A DNA stretch of 64,000 nt from Eledone cirrhosa (taxonomy: Eukaryota; Mollusca; Cephalopoda; Octopoda; Eledonidae). Each line of letters opens with the position of its first letter. The first letter of the stretch is position 1. The translations under genes and the position numbers were made by a program. The stretch is taken from NCBI GenBank assembly GCA_964016885.1, contig OZ024740.1, forward strand, positions 300,628,709-300,692,708. The letters run 5' to 3'. Under the pieces are notes generated by a model. That model was not told the DNA's origin. It was given only the letters and a program-made list of their open reading frames with translations, and searched no databases. Positions 1 through 11,925 of the stretch are shown in pieces.

Positions 1-5
1 TTATC

Positions 6-310
6 CACATGACCTCTACCGACCAATCAAAATTGTTTTGACCAATAATTTTTGCTGGAGCCACTTTTCTAACATTTTAACATAAAATCAGTCTTGGCGC
101 AAAATCAACTTTTTACATTCACATGACCTCTACCGACCAATCAAAATTGTTTTGACCACAAGCATTTTTGCAACACAAAAATAACGCTGGAGCCATTTTT
201 TTAACATAAAACAGGTAGAATTCCCAAAACTAATCAGATCAGAGCAAACAGCACGGACACTCTATCTCAAAATTATTTTTGAAAAGCATTTAGAAATGCG
301 CAACCGGTAA
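6..310. repeat. Tandem duplication, unit about 115 bp
   Basis: A block starting CACATGACCTCTACCGACCA at 6 recurs at 120. Both copies are followed by a segment with GCTGGAGCCA and AACATAAAA (near 53 and 185). A diverged relative of the 185-310 part lies at 63310-63440. No coding potential was seen. The family is unknown to me. Confidence 0.75.
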
Positions 311-469
311 AAACTTAAAAACTTAAAACCACAACTGAATACTAACCCATACAATCACTAATACTCTTTTATTCCTAATTAAACCATTTTTCAACTGTGA
401 ACAATTTGTCAGCATTTTCTATTCCGTTTACCAATATATAATAACTTGTGTGTTACACCTCTATTCTTT

Positions 470-473
<4 letters not shown>

Positions 474-553
<80 letters not shown>
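474..553. repeat. (TA)n microsatellite, about 80 bp
   Basis: Uninterrupted TA dinucleotides. The sequence on either side is not a recognised element. Confidence 0.97.
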
Positions 554-554
<1 letters not shown>

Positions 555-1254
555 TAGTTGAATTACTCAGCTTTGTCCGGGTTACTGCTGTTCATATTCG
601 GAATAGTAAACAATAAACATGAAGATGTGTGTTTTTCTCTCTTATAATTATTTCAAAATATCTATATTTTATTTTACAAAATCAAAATTGTAATTATAAT
701 AGAATTTAGAAATGAAAATCTGTCAATTTTGAAACATCTTACGGCAAACAATATTCATTATCTAATTGTTTATTGGTGTCCAAATGAATACATTGTTCCT
801 ACACACTCACAAACACACACACTCATATAATGAGACGGACATACACTCACACACATACACTCTGACATACACTCTCACACACACATTGACTCACACCCGC
901 ATGCATTCACACGCACATAAACTCTCAACTTACACTTACACACACTCTCACATACACTCACATAGATATAGTAAGACAGAAACACACAGACATACATCCA
1001 CACACATCTATCATAACATATGTAGCTGTATGTGTAGATATGTGTGCGTGTTTAATTGTATGTGAGTGAATATAATGTGTATTCAATTTACGTACATAAC
1101 GAACTAGCAAAAACACCCCAACTCACAGACACATACACACTCATATACAAAATGTGACACTGTCGTCGTCGCCGTCGTTGGAATCTTCGTATTTTAATTT
1201 AGTTGAATATAGATAGGTTATTTTAGATAAAATGTTATATTGTTTTAATCCAAA
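554..1254. other. Unrecognised AT-rich DNA with CA/CT-rich stretch
   Basis: Positions about 795-1010 are dominated by degenerate CA and CT repeats. The His/Thr-rich reading frame across it is a by-product of the repeat and is not called as a gene. Confidence 0.6.
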
Positions 1255-1393
1255 GGAAAATAGAAATTATATGTTTACACTCCCGGGGTCTAATACATTG
1301 TAAAATTTGATTTGATTTGGTATAGCCGTTTGAGAATGCATAGGAGCAGAGATACATGCAAACAGACAGACAGAGAGACAAATAATTTTATAC

Positions 1394-1394
<1 letters not shown>
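1255..1394 (+). mobile_element. Possible non-LTR element 3' tail
   Basis: The segment holds a 'GCCGTTTGAGAATGCATAGG' phrase, then ACAGACAGACAG and a TA microsatellite. This layout resembles the short 3' ends left by RTE-type LINEs and their derivatives. There is no coding remnant, so the assignment rests on resemblance alone. Confidence 0.3.

Positions 1395-1430
<36 letters not shown>
1395..1430. repeat. (TA)n microsatellite
   Basis: Short TA run closing the possible LINE tail. Confidence 0.95.
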
Positions 1431-1431
<1 letters not shown>

Positions 1432-1866
1432 CCATGTGATGATTCTAACCCATTTTCAATTCGTTTCTGCGGGGAGCATGTAAGAAAAATCTTTGTCCAG
1501 TTGAGTTATTTCCTGATGATTTCCAACCTTGTTGATTTATTCAAGATTGGATATATCCAAAAATGGAGTGAAACCGTCGGGGGTAGAGATATTTTGATGA
1601 TTTTGGTAGGTTTATGCACATTGCTTCTTCTAACTTTGATTTTGTACCTAATAATGTCTAGTCAATTCCTACAAGCTATCAGAAATACTAGGTACATTTT
1701 CTGTAGCTATGAGTCGCGGATAAAAAGCTATATCATTTATCTATTGTTTCTTCATATGTATATTTTAAACTTGTAGCCACGTTTAAATGAGTTTATGTGT
1801 GGTTGACTTATGGTGATTGGGAGAAGAAATACTGTATATAATTTATTTAATTTTTCTATGGACTTA

Positions 1867-1868
<2 letters not shown>

Positions 1869-1911
<43 letters not shown>
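1869..1911. repeat. (TA)n microsatellite at PLE 3' end
   Basis: TA run directly abutting the terminal sequence (TTGTTATACTTTGGGAGGGT) of the Penelope-like copy on its right. Confidence 0.95.
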
Positions 1912-1915
<4 letters not shown>

Positions 1916-2033
1916 ATACTTTGGGAGGGTAATGTTGCAATAAGAAACACACTCACCAGTTGATTTCACTTGAATTTATTATAAATTTCCGGTTGGTTGG
2001 TTGGTTCGACAACCGGATGGTTGCTCATATATT

Positions 2034-2077
2034 GTCAGAAGTTCTTTCGTCACGCATTCTATGATCTCTTCAGTGAC
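2034..2077 (-). ncRNA. Hammerhead ribozyme motif, type I (PLE copy 1)
   Basis: On the minus strand: GUCA (helix I), CUGAAGA (2073-2067), a weak hairpin II, GAAA, a short helix III segment GAACUUC, then UGAC (2037-2034) pairing with GUCA. Hairpin II is the poorest of the family copies here. It sits near the element's 3' end, where PLE hammerheads are known to occur. Cleavage activity is doubtful. Confidence 0.65.
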
Positions 2078-2185
2078 CGGGGATTCTTTTCTTTGTTTTT
2101 GTGATTCTCCTTTGTTCTGTCCTACGCAATATTGTTTTTGTGTGTGTTGTGTGCTTAGTTTCCGCATGTGTTACATCCGGGTGTC

Positions 2186-2807
2186 TGTGTGTGTTTTTAT
2201 TTCTTTATATATTTGTTTATTTACATGTTGCTAGTTGGGTGTTTTTTTAATTTTGTCATTAATTGTAAGATGTAATGTTGCTATTCCATTTATGTTTTCT
2301 ATTTAATTTTTGTTGGAGTTCATTTATGTTTATTGCCTCTGTGATTTGTCTAAACATTGCGTCTTTTCTGTGTTATTTCTATGTTCTCTAATTTGCTCTT
2401 ATCTTCTCTTTTAGCATGTTGGTGGAGTACTGATGAGTCTTTTCTATCTAGGAGTTCTCGTCAGTGTTCATTGAACCATTCTCCTATGCGACGATTTCTA
2501 TATTTCTTTGTTTATTTAGATGTTACTAGTTAGTTGTTTGTCTATGTGTGTTTTTTAATGTTGTCCTTAATTGTAAGTTGTGAAATTGCTATTCCATTCA
2601 TGTTTTCTATTTAATTTTGGTTGGAGGTCATTTATGTTTATTGCCTCTGTGGTTTGTCTAAACATTGCGTTTTTTTTTGTGTTATTTCTGTTTCTATGTT
2701 CTCTAATTTGCCCTATGTTCTATTTTAGCACGTTGGTGGAGTACTGATGAGTTTTTCTATCTTGGAATTCTCATCAGTGTTCATTGAATCGTTCTCCTAT
2801 GCTACGA
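2186..2807. repeat. Tandem duplication within the PLE, about 310 bp unit
   Basis: Positions 2186-2493 and 2497-2807 are diverged direct copies. Shared phrases include GGTGGAGTACTGATGAG (near 2420 and 2733) and TCTAAACATTGCGT. The unit covers the C-terminal coding end and the start of the 3' UTR. The duplication is not seen in the copies at 6.5-9.4 kb. Confidence 0.8.
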
Positions 2808-3552
2808 GCTGTCTAACCTATGTACATTATATTCTCATATTTACATTGTCACTCTGTACATCTTATGCTATAAACTATGTTTCTAGTTTTACGGTTAATA
2901 TGGAGGCTTAGTTTACAGATTATGCATTACTTATCTATACAGGGATGTCTTTGAAAAGGGTATGTAGTACTAATAAGTTTTTTTTTATGGAGGTACCTGG
3001 TCTTTCAACTATCTTAATATTTAGTTTAAGTTTATCTAGGACCCTTCTAAATTTGTAAGCTAGTTCACCTCTAGGGGTTGTATTGATTAACATTACACCC
3101 AGGTATTTATTGCTATCATAGCATGAGTTTATTCTATTCACCTTATTCCTAGTTCTTTCTATTCTATTCAAAAATGTTCTCCGATACAAGGGGCAGGTCC
3201 CATTTGTATCATTATTTTCCAATTTTTCTCATTTGGTTGTGGCTACTCGATATACTCTGATTTTCTCTTTCTGACTGTAACCAGAGAACTGCATACGGTG
3301 GATGAAGTGTTGTATGTGTCTCTGTAGTTCTTTGGGGGTTGCACATGCGGGACACGTTCCTCATAACCCTTGCTAAATCCGCAATCAGTATGTTGATTTT
3401 GGTGTGATCCGAAACAGCTGAGTTTCGGTGGATCAGGTATTTGGAAGTCATGGGTTTGGCATAATGGGAATGGAGGATTTGTTTTTTTGTTATTAATGGT
3501 TTCTAACCAGAGCTCTGTGTCTAGTACAGTCAATCGATGGTTGGGATGTTTG

Positions 3553-3553
<1 letters not shown>

Positions 3554-3612
<59 letters not shown>
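3554..3612. repeat. (TA)n microsatellite
   Basis: TA run that truncates the PLE on its left. A degenerate GA-rich stretch follows to 3648. Confidence 0.95.
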
Positions 3613-3615
<3 letters not shown>

Positions 3616-3761
3616 AGAGAGTGAGAGAAAGAGAGAGAGAGAGGGGGAGTGGAATTGGAAACAGCACGGAAAAACTATTTAAAGGATCTTCTTTTTTCTT
3701 TTTTCCGTTTTCTTTCCAATTACACTTTTTCTCTGTTTCTTTCAGAACCTTACTCCCGTTT

Positions 3762-3827
<66 letters not shown>

Positions 3828-3879
3828 TATAAATGAAAGTATAGAAATTATTGTGAGCGTGAAGCCAACAGTATTTAAT

Positions 3880-3951
<72 letters not shown>
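3762..3951. repeat. Two (TA)n blocks with a short spacer
   Basis: TA runs at 3762-3822 and 3887-3951 separated by AT-rich DNA. The Tyr/Ile repeat frames across them are repeat translations. Confidence 0.95.
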
Positions 3952-3952
<1 letters not shown>

Positions 3953-5036
3953 TTATTTATTTATGCATGTTGCAATGAAAAATATTACAGTTGTTTCATA
4001 AAGAACATTTTATATGCTTACAGATTACATATATATGCGTCTTTCTGCTTTCTTTTGTTAAGAATGAAAACATATAATTTTGAGAAAATGTCACACTACT
4101 GATTTTGCGCTAGTTTAAATATCACAAGTTTAATCTCTACACACTTGTCACATCTAGGTGTACAGAAAGCAGCATTACGCCATCAATCCCAGACAGAAAT
4201 ATTCCACTTTCTCTGTCACCTACTGGATATAAATATATGTGTATTAGCCATTTTTTATTGTTAAGAAACATGCAAATTCATTATAGGAAACAGGCTCTTA
4301 TAACATGTCCACATTTCTCGGGGCAATTCCAGATGGAAGACTCAATCATGTGTGTAGCCTAAATAGCCAAAGATCTCATAGTTAGATACGCACATTTCGT
4401 TGTTGTAATATATAGTAACGGAATATCTTTTATAACCGTGATGCCATCTAGCATACATACAACATATGTAACCTCCATAACAGTCATGAAAGTATAAAGT
4501 GTATCGTGAAGAAATTTAATTTCGGTGTAAGCATGTGATATTATGGGTGGCAGAGTTAATATATACAATCAACATAAAATGTTTTTTTAGTAAGCACAGA
4601 ACCAACAGGAAGTTAACAAATATAATGCTGCCGTGGAGGTTTTCATCATGATATGATTAAAAGGACAGCAGTCATTATGGTTATATGTATAATAAACGAA
4701 ACAATTTACGTATGTGATTAACGTTAAGATGGGGAGAAAGGATACAGATTGTCGTCGTTGTATGTCGACGATTCTGCCTATAGTCGTCGGAGGAAAACAA
4801 AACTAGGTATCTGGGAGTCTTTACATGGGCAGACGACATACTGCATATAACAACTTAGGCTACATGAGTTACTATGTACTCTCTGGAAGAGTTGTAGAAG
4901 TAATACTATATACTATGTTTCGAGGTACTTTATGAGGAAAATATATTAAAAACATAAAAAACACATTAAAAATGCTTTACAAAATAGTTAGCAGAGACAA
5001 TTCTGTAAAGTAAGAAAATGAAAGTCATCTTCCCTC
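3952..5036. other. No recognisable feature
   Basis: AT-rich DNA without a supported gene, repeat family or inverted structure. Confidence 0.5.
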
Positions 5037-5038
5037 CA

Positions 5039-5159
5039 CCTCATTATCATCATCATAAGCAGCAGCAGCATGATCGTCATGATGATCATCATGGTTATGA
5101 TGATGATATTTATCATCATGATTATGATGATGATATTGATCATCATCATCATCATCTTT

Positions 5160-5196
<37 letters not shown>

Positions 5197-5216
5197 GCAT
5201 CACCATTATTATTGAT
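5039..5216. repeat. (CAT)n trinucleotide tract, imperfect
   Basis: Interrupted CAT/ATG repeat about 175 bp long. Its frames give poly-His on the plus strand and poly-Asp or poly-Met on the minus strand. It has no flanking coding sequence, so it is called as a repeat. Confidence 0.9.
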
Positions 5217-6330
5217 AACAATATTGTCCTCATCATCGTTGTCACTGTCTACATGCTTATCAGCATCAACAGAATATAATTCCAATTTCTAGGTGTGTTA
5301 TTGTTTTGTGCGGGTAAACGTTATATCAGGAAATGTTCAGATTTATGAGGGGTTGTTGTGTTGGTCGTTATCAATTTCGAGTAGGATTTTAAAATATAAA
5401 TGCATTTATCATATCCTGATTAATATGGTTAAAGTTAGTTTCCTAGTGGGCAGATCAACTGGATTAACCATATATTTTTTGCGGAAATGAAATGCTGAGA
5501 CATTAATTCTTAATTTAAATTTGTTTGAAAATCCAACATATTCTAAATATCTTTCAAATGGCAAAGACATATTTTATCAGTTTCAATATAGATTATATTT
5601 TGTTCATTGTTTGTTTCTTTTTAGTCAAATATAATGGACATAACTAACTTTTGGGGATTGGTTCATATATGAAGTTGTGTTATTTATATTGTACGCGGGT
5701 GAAAACATTAGGATATTAAGTAGCATTAAATGACCTGCTTCAGATAGATGCACCGGTTAGTTAGGGTCCTCTTGCAAGGATGTATCTGAGTAAAACGAGA
5801 TAAAACTAAGCATTTGTTTGGCGAATATTATGTGACTGAAATAATCTACAGGCATATTATTTTTAAAAGTAATCATAAATGTTGCTGTTTAGCAAATCTA
5901 TGCGCATATCATTGACACCGGGATTTCAGAATTAATCTTGGTGATCCGCTTATCTATCTAAAAAGTGTTTGAAATAAATATCTAATATAAACATATTAAA
6001 CAACAATTTAAGAAACAAATAGATTAGGCAGTATGCATTCAATTGCAAAATATTATTATTTATGTTAGAATTATCATCTGACAAAAAGTAGTTATCCATA
6101 TGCATTTCTTCTTAATGCAAATTCCTCAGTGAATATAGGTCTTACCACGTTGCAGTCAACATTTACGGATGTCATGATATATGTCAGAAGCAACGATGTT
6201 CATCATTTAATTCAATAAGAAAACAACAAACGAATTAGCCCAATGCTACAAAATAAACTACCAGCTCCTCAGGTTTTCCCACCCCACTATGTCTCTATCA
6301 TCATATTTGTACATATATAAATTCACACAC
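5217..6330. other. No recognisable feature
   Basis: AT-rich DNA. I see no coding remnant, SINE head or inverted repeat. Confidence 0.5.
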
Positions 6331-6389
6331 ACACATACACCCCCCCCCCACACACACACAACATACACACACTCGACATACACACGTGT

Positions 6390-6452
<63 letters not shown>
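6325..6452. repeat. Compound CA / C-run / (TA)n microsatellite
   Basis: CA repeats with a nine-base C run near 6341, followed by (TA)n from 6399. Confidence 0.9.
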
Positions 6453-6459
<7 letters not shown>

Positions 6460-6683
6460 ATATATATATATTTCTTTTCTGAATTTGTTTAGCAAGATTC
6501 TTTATCTGAAAACGTGTGTTGAAACCGATAATGTTATACTTTGGGAGGGTCATGTTGCCAATAAGAAACACACCCACCACATGCTTTCACTTCAATTTAT
6601 TATAAATTAAATTTATAAATTTAGGAATTTATAAATTTCCGGTTGGTTGGTTGGTTTCACTACCAGACGATTGTTCATATATT

Positions 6684-6726
6684 GTCAAAGTTCTTTCGTC
6701 ACACATTATGTGAAATCTTCAGTGAC
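6684..6726 (-). ncRNA. Hammerhead ribozyme motif, type I (PLE left unit)
   Basis: Minus strand: GUCA, CUGAAGA (6722-6716), hairpin II with UUCACA opposite UGUGAC (5 of 6 pairs), GAAA, GAACUU, then UGAC (6687-6684). Helix I is 4 bp. Helix III is two base pairs at most, as in described PLE hammerheads. Cleavage would fall just 5' of UGAC. Confidence 0.78.
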
Positions 6727-7127
6727 TGGAGATTCTTTTCTTTCTTTTTGTGTCTCTCCTTTTTTCTGTCCTACGCCATCTTGTTTTTGTGTGTGTTGTG
6801 TGCTTAGTTTGCGCATGTTTTACATCCGGGTGTCTGTGTGTGTTTATATTTGTTTATTTATTTGTTTATTTGCATGTTACTGGTTGGTTGTTTGTTCTAT
6901 GTGTGTGTGTTTTCATTTTGTCCTTAATTGTAAGTTGTGATGTTGCTGTTCCATTCATGTTTTCTATTTAATTTTGGTTGGAGTTCATTTATGTTTATTG
7001 TCTCTGTGATTTGTCAAAACATTGCGTCTTTTCTGTGTGTAGATTCTATTTTTATTTCTATGTTCTCTAATTTACACTTATGTTCTATTTTAGCATATTG
7101 GTGGAATACAGGTGATTCTGTACTATT

Positions 7128-7553
7128 TTAAAGCTCTCGCCAGAGTTCATTTATCCGTTCCCCTATACTACGAGCTGCCTCACCTATGTACACTATATTC
7201 TCATCTCTACATTGTCCTTCAGTACATATTATGCTATATACTGCATTTCTAGTTTTACAGTTAATACTAGGGTTTATTTTACAGATTATAAATTTCTTAT
7301 CTATACAGGGAGGTCTTTGAAAAGGGTATATATTGCTAATAAGTGTTTTTATGAGGGTACATCGTCTTTCTACTATCTTAATATTGAGTTTATGTTTATC
7401 TAGGGCTCTTCTAAATTTGTAAGCTAATTCACCTCTAGGGGTTGTATCGATTAACATTAAACTCTGGTATTTATTGCTATCATACCATGAGTTTATTCTA
7501 TTAACTTTATTCCTAGTTCTTTCTATTCTACTCCAAAATTTGCTCATATGCAA
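7128..7553 (-). pseudogene. GIY-YIG endonuclease domain of the PLE, left unit
   Basis: The 141-residue frame has RTRNKVNRINSW, TTPRGELAYKFRRALDKH, a Cys pair (PPCIDKKFIICK) and then the nuclease core: VYSIICTEG followed about 10 residues later by VYIGEAARSIGERI. In PLEs this domain nicks target DNA for priming. It is out of frame with the RT part upstream (frameshift between 7627 and 7553) and stops soon after the core, while the plus-strand sister continues for about 70 more residues. It is non-functional as it stands. Confidence 0.85.
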
Positions 7554-7626
7554 GTGACAGGTCCCATTTGTATCATTATTTACTATTTTTTCCTATTTGG
7601 TTCTGGCTCCTCTATATACTCTGATT

Positions 7627-8364
7627 TTATCTCTCTGATTGTAACCAGAGAACCGCATACGGTTGATGAAGTGTTGTATGTGTCTCTGTAGTTCTTTGGG
7701 TTTGCACATGCGGAACACGTTTCTCATCACCCGTACCAAATCTGCAATCACTATGATGATTTTGGTATGGTCCGAAACAACTTAGTTTCGGTAGATCAGA
7801 TATTTGGAAGTCCTGTGTTTGGCATAATGGGAATGGAGGATTTGTTTTTTTGTTATTAACGGTATCTAACCAGAGCTCTGTGTCTAGTACAGGTAATCGA
7901 TGGTTTGGGTGTTTGCTTGGGTAGTCTATAGTAACTCTAATACTCTGGTGGATGGAGTTAGTTATTTGCTGGATGCTTTCCATGCTGATTTTCTCTAATT
8001 CCTGACTGTTCTCTAGTGGGGGTGTTTTTACTACGATGTTTATATCATCAACGTAGAGGGAGTACATTATCAGGGTTAATAGGTTGCTGTCTTCTAATTG
8101 TTCTTTAAGTTTATGTTTAAGTGTATTGTCCCACCATACCATGAATAGGTTAGCTATGTCACCTGCAATGCGAAAACCAATGTATGGTCCCTCCACTTGG
8201 GCATATGTTTTTCCATTACATTTTAACATATGTTCCTTAAGGGTTAATTTTATACAGGCTGCCACCGCATCTGCAATCATTTTCTCTAGTTCATCGTGGT
8301 TTTCGGGGGTCCGTAAGGCTCTGGTCCACACGTTCCATCTATCTGTGTGGGATTTCTTGGCCAT
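7627..8364 (-). pseudogene. Reverse transcriptase domain of the PLE, left unit (partial)
   Basis: A 245-residue frame holding the second half of the RT palm. GPYIGFRIAGDIANL fits the motif B region and LYVDDINIVV is motif C with the catalytic Asp pair. The thumb and linker follow (LDTELWLDTVNNKK). The N-terminal fingers and motif A are missing, because the copy switches to the inverted unit at about 8405. RT and nuclease together would copy element RNA at the target. The canonical YVDD and the C-terminal GIY-YIG place it in the Penelope/Poseidon-type group; the exact clade is not resolved. Confidence 0.88.
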
Positions 8365-8456
8365 TGAGGTAATGGTAGGTGGTCTGCCTCTTGCTGGTCT
8401 TGAATAAGGTTAATAGAATAAACTCATGGTAAGATAGCAATAAATACCAAAGTATA

Positions 8457-8990
8457 ATGTTCAACGATACAACCCCTAGAGGAGAATTAGCTTACACATT
8501 TAGAAGGGCCCTAGATAAACATAAACTCAATATTAAGATAATAGAAATACCAGGTACCTCCATAAAAACACTTATTAGCAATACATACCCTTTTCAAAGA
8601 CCTCCCTGTATAGATAAGAAATGCATAATCTGTAAACTTAGCCCCCATATTAACTGTAAAACTATACATGTGGTATATAGCATAATATGTACTGAAGGGC
8701 AATATAGATATAAAAATATAGTGTACATAGGTGAGGCAGCTCGTAGTATAGGGGAACGGATAAATGAACACTGGCGAGAACTTCAAGATAGTAAAGAATC
8801 ATCTGTACGCTACCAACATGCTAAATTAGAACATAAGGATAAATTAGAGAACATAGAAATAAAGATAGAATCTACCCGCAGAAAAGACGCAATGTTTAGA
8901 CAACTCACAAAGGCAATAAACGTAAATGAACTCCAACCAAAATTAAATAAAAAACATGAATGGAACAGCAACATCACAACTTACAATTAA
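8457..8990 (+). pseudogene. PLE linker plus GIY-YIG endonuclease, right unit
   Basis: This 177-residue frame is the longest intact nuclease part of the family here: TTPRGELAYTFRRALDKHK, PPCIDKKCIICK, VYSIICTEGQ, NIVYIGEAARSIGERINEHW, then a Lys/Glu-rich C-terminus ending KHEWNSNITTYN and a stop. The domain is uninterrupted, but RT is absent from this unit, so it is a 5'-truncated copy. Expression would need an outside promoter. Confidence 0.85.
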
Positions 8991-9194
8991 GGACAAAATG
9001 AAAACACACACACACATAGAACAAACAACCAACCAGTAACATGTAAATAAACAAATAAATAAAAAAATATAAACACACACAGACACCCGGATGTAACACA
9101 TGCGCAAACTAAGCACACAACACACACAAAAACAAAACAAGATGGCGTAGGACAGAACAAAGGAGAGGCACAAAAACAAAGAAAAGAATCCCCA

Positions 9195-9237
9195 GTCACT
9201 GAAGAGGTGACAGAATGTGTGACGAAAGAACTTTGAC
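9195..9237 (+). ncRNA. Hammerhead ribozyme motif, type I (PLE right unit)
   Basis: GUCA (9195-9198), CUGAAGA (9199-9205), hairpin II with GUGACA opposite UGUGAC (5 of 6 pairs), GAAA, GAACUU, then UGAC (9234-9237). Same plan as the left unit, pointing the opposite way. Predicted cut 5' of 9234. Confidence 0.78.
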
Positions 9238-9389
9238 AATATATGAACAATCGTCTTGTTGTGGAACCAACCAACTTATCGGAAATTTATAAATTCATAA
9301 ATTTAAGAATTTTATTTATAATAAATTGAAGTGAAAGCAACTGGTGCGTGTGTTTCTTATTGGCAACATGACCCTCCCAAAGTATAACA

Positions 9390-9412
9390 ATATATATATA
9401 TATATATATATA
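9390..9412. repeat. (TA)n at PLE right end
   Basis: Short TA run directly after the PLE terminal sequence. Confidence 0.9.
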
Positions 9413-9463
9413 TTCCTGTTTATAGTTGTATATAGTGTATACATAACTATAAATAATATTATT
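9413..9463 (+). repeat. 50 bp direct repeat, left copy
   Basis: TTCCTGTTTATAGTTGTATA and the following 30 bases recur almost exactly at 13554-13604. The two copies bracket the YRDD PLE and a SINE. It could be an element end or a duplication boundary. Confidence 0.8.
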
Positions 9464-9499
9464 ATTAACTGCTCCATACTGTTGAGCTAATATACATTA

Positions 9500-11925
9500 A
9501 ATTACCAGTATGCAAATCAAGGTTTATCTTCCTATCTCTACTAAGAACATACCAATACCATCCAGAGATGCATACGAAAAAGTATTGATTAACAGTGTCA
9601 ACTCTTTTGTCAATAGAGTGAGATGGAGGACATTCCATGACGATAGAAACAAATCAGACAAAAACAGAGATGGAAACAATTTCGACTCTTACGGCTTTAA
9701 ACTCTCTCGAAAATGATCTAATAAAACTAGTTAAGAACAGAAAAAACAAAAACATCATAATAGAAACAATACCTTCTTAAACAACCTTAACTACACTATT
9801 AAAGTATTTAATAAAAATAAAAATATTCTTGTACATGCAGATAAAACTAACAATATATATAGCCTGGATTACGATACATATAGAAAATTTATATATAAAG
9901 AACTACATAGGAGCTATAAGAAAACAACTATTAAAAACCTATAGGATATAAATATAGAAGTATAGTGTGTAAATTACGACTTTAGAGACATACACAGCCA
10001 TACACCCCTAACCATCAAAGATTCTCTCTGAAAGACCATAAGGAAGACTTTAATAGTAACCCTTCTATAAGACTAATTTGCCCTTCCAAATCTGACATTG
10101 GAATTATCAGCAATAAAATATTAGATAGAATCATCCCACAATTTAAGCATAAAATATATCTTAACTAGTGGGGAAATACTGGTGAAGTTATTGAATGGTT
10201 CAATAATATTAAAGAGAATAAAAAAAAAAAAAAATATACAATTTGATATTAATTCATACTACACTTCTATTCCCCTATCCTATTAAATAAGGTATTAATT
10301 ATGGCTATCAACAATAGTGACCTTACTAGATCCCAAATTGATGTCATCCTTGCGGCCCGAAAAACCATAATTACATTTGAAGATCAATTATGGACATGCA
10401 ATGATACACATAACAACTTTGGGGTCTAGTGACTCGGCACAGGTCACCAATTTGGTCTCTTAAATGAAATTCATAGGAATCTACCCTACCTCGATGGCGG
10501 TTTATACCGCGATGATGCACTACTTCTTATTGACTATAGAAAATTTAATATAGAAAGAACTAGGAAACAAGTACATAACATTTTCCAAAAATTCAACTTG
10601 GGTATCACCTTAGATAAAAACACTACAAACATTAACTCCCTTGATGTTACCCTTTACCTGAACTCTAAAATATGTACACCCTTTCATAAACGAAACGAAA
10701 AACTACTTTATGTAGATATCAACGCTAACCACCCTAAAACTATATTAAACTCAATTACTAAAGGAATATCAAATAGAATCTCTAATCTATCATATAACGA
10801 AACCAGATTTAACAATAATTCCCAATACTATAATGAGGCCTGAGCTAAATCAGGACATAAAAAGGAGATTATATTTCTACCTGTAAAATCACCTAGTTAC
10901 AACATTATTTCTCACAACATGTCCATGAGGAAAAATAATAAAAGACCTAGTCACTCTAATTCTAAAACAAAGGGTCATATCAAACTTAACTCGCACCAGT
11001 CTAAACACCACAATAATAATATATACAGAAATATAACTAATACCTCAAGGAACATTACAAAAAACAAAAATAGAAGAATACCTAATACTTTCTTCACCCC
11101 CCCCCCCTCAATCTAAACGTCTCTATCAACGTACCGAAGGCTTTTTTTTTTAATCATGGAAAAAACCTCCCAGCCGGCCACAAATACCATAATCTTATCA
11201 ATAAAAATACCATTAAAATCTCTTACTCTACCTCACCTAACATCGCATACGATATAGCTAGTAGTAATAAAAGGGAGAATAATAATTATTTCCAATAATT
11301 ATTTCACAACAAGGAGCAAATTTACAAGGCGACATAGTACCAGGGATTTCTAGTAGCAATAATATTAATGATAATAGCACTAATGAAATTAAATATAATG
11401 GGAATGACAACCATAATTACCCCAATGCCACCCCTAACAACCAGGCATCTACGCAACATAGTAACCAGCAAGCAAACAATCAGAATAACTATAACTGTAG
11501 AACAAATCTAACTTGCCCCTTAAGTAAAAATTGATTAATCAAAGACATCATTTACTCATGCAAAGTCAACACAAACAAGTCTTCTAAAACATATATAGGT
11601 TCAACTTCCAACTGCTTCAACGAGATATAAATCGCATCTCCACACGTTCAAAAATCGCAATCTAGCCAACTCCACTTCTTTATCCAGCTACATACACTCT
11701 CTGAAAACTAGGAATATAACATATACATTTCAATGGGAGATAGTAGATGGGGCCGCATCGTATAAACCGCCTAATAAATTATGTAACCTCTGTTATCTGG
11801 AGACCCGAACAATAATCTATTCTAAGCTAGAATTTTCTATTCTAAATAGAAAATCAGAGGTCCTTTCGATGTGCCAGCACTTCCACCTACACTCTTTCCG
11901 TAGCTATAAACCTAGCTGCTAATGT
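9500..11925 (+). pseudogene. Decayed Penelope-like element, YRDD lineage
   Basis: Fragments in all three plus frames follow the order of the copy at 34-36 kb. N-terminal part: NILVHADKTNNIYSL near 9830. RT: SIRLICPSKSDIGIISNK (about 10070), QFDINSYYTSI for motif A (about 10240), GGLYRDDALLLIDY for motif C (about 10500), then LDVTLYLNSK and the YYNEA end (10843). Linker: a PPF-like segment near 11100, CPLSKN (11515), and GIY-YIG remnants YSCKVN and TYIGSTSNCF (11555-11620). Numerous stops and frameshifts, a run of 14 A at 10215 and a C run at 11098 show long decay. It is nearly full length, so it marks the family's order of parts. Confidence 0.82.

Larger units (their letters stand above)
1911..3553 (-). 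mobile_element. Penelope-like element, 3' fragment (canonical YVDD lineage)
   Basis: A minus-strand fragment of the same family as the 6.5-9.4 kb dimer. It keeps the RT-to-nuclease linker: 3533-3243 has LDTELWLETINNKK and PPFPLCQTHDFQI, and 3222-2935 has RTRNKVNRINS and TTPRGELAYKFRRVLDK. The GIY-YIG start lies near 2880-2790, followed by the UTR and a terminal segment shared with 6533 and 9389. The frames are out of register, so it is dead. The RT catalytic part is absent because the copy stops at the (TA)n at 3554. The 3' part carries a roughly 310 bp tandem duplication and a hammerhead motif. Confidence 0.85.
6533..9389. mobile_element. Penelope-like element, head-to-head inverted dimer
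   Basis: The left unit (6533-8405) reads on the minus strand and the right unit (8410-9389) on the plus strand. The terminal segments are inverted copies: TGTTATACTTTGGGAGGGTC near 6533 and its complement ending at 9389. Both 3' ends point outward. The right unit is 5'-truncated in the nuclease-proximal linker. (TA)n abuts the right end. PLEs commonly insert as partial inverted copies, so the layout fits the family. Each unit carries one hammerhead motif near its 3' end. Confidence 0.88.

Noticed and set aside
1501..1776. A small membrane protein of 91 residues
   Set aside because: Hydrophobic frame in AT-rich DNA with no supported ATG start, homologue or neighbours; expected by chance here.
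2420..2770. CTGATGAG phrases in the PLE duplication
   Set aside because: They lie in the nuclease C-terminal coding region and no GAAA follows a hairpin.
5018..5285. Poly-His and poly-Asp proteins
   Set aside because: Pure translation of an imperfect CAT repeat with no other coding signal.
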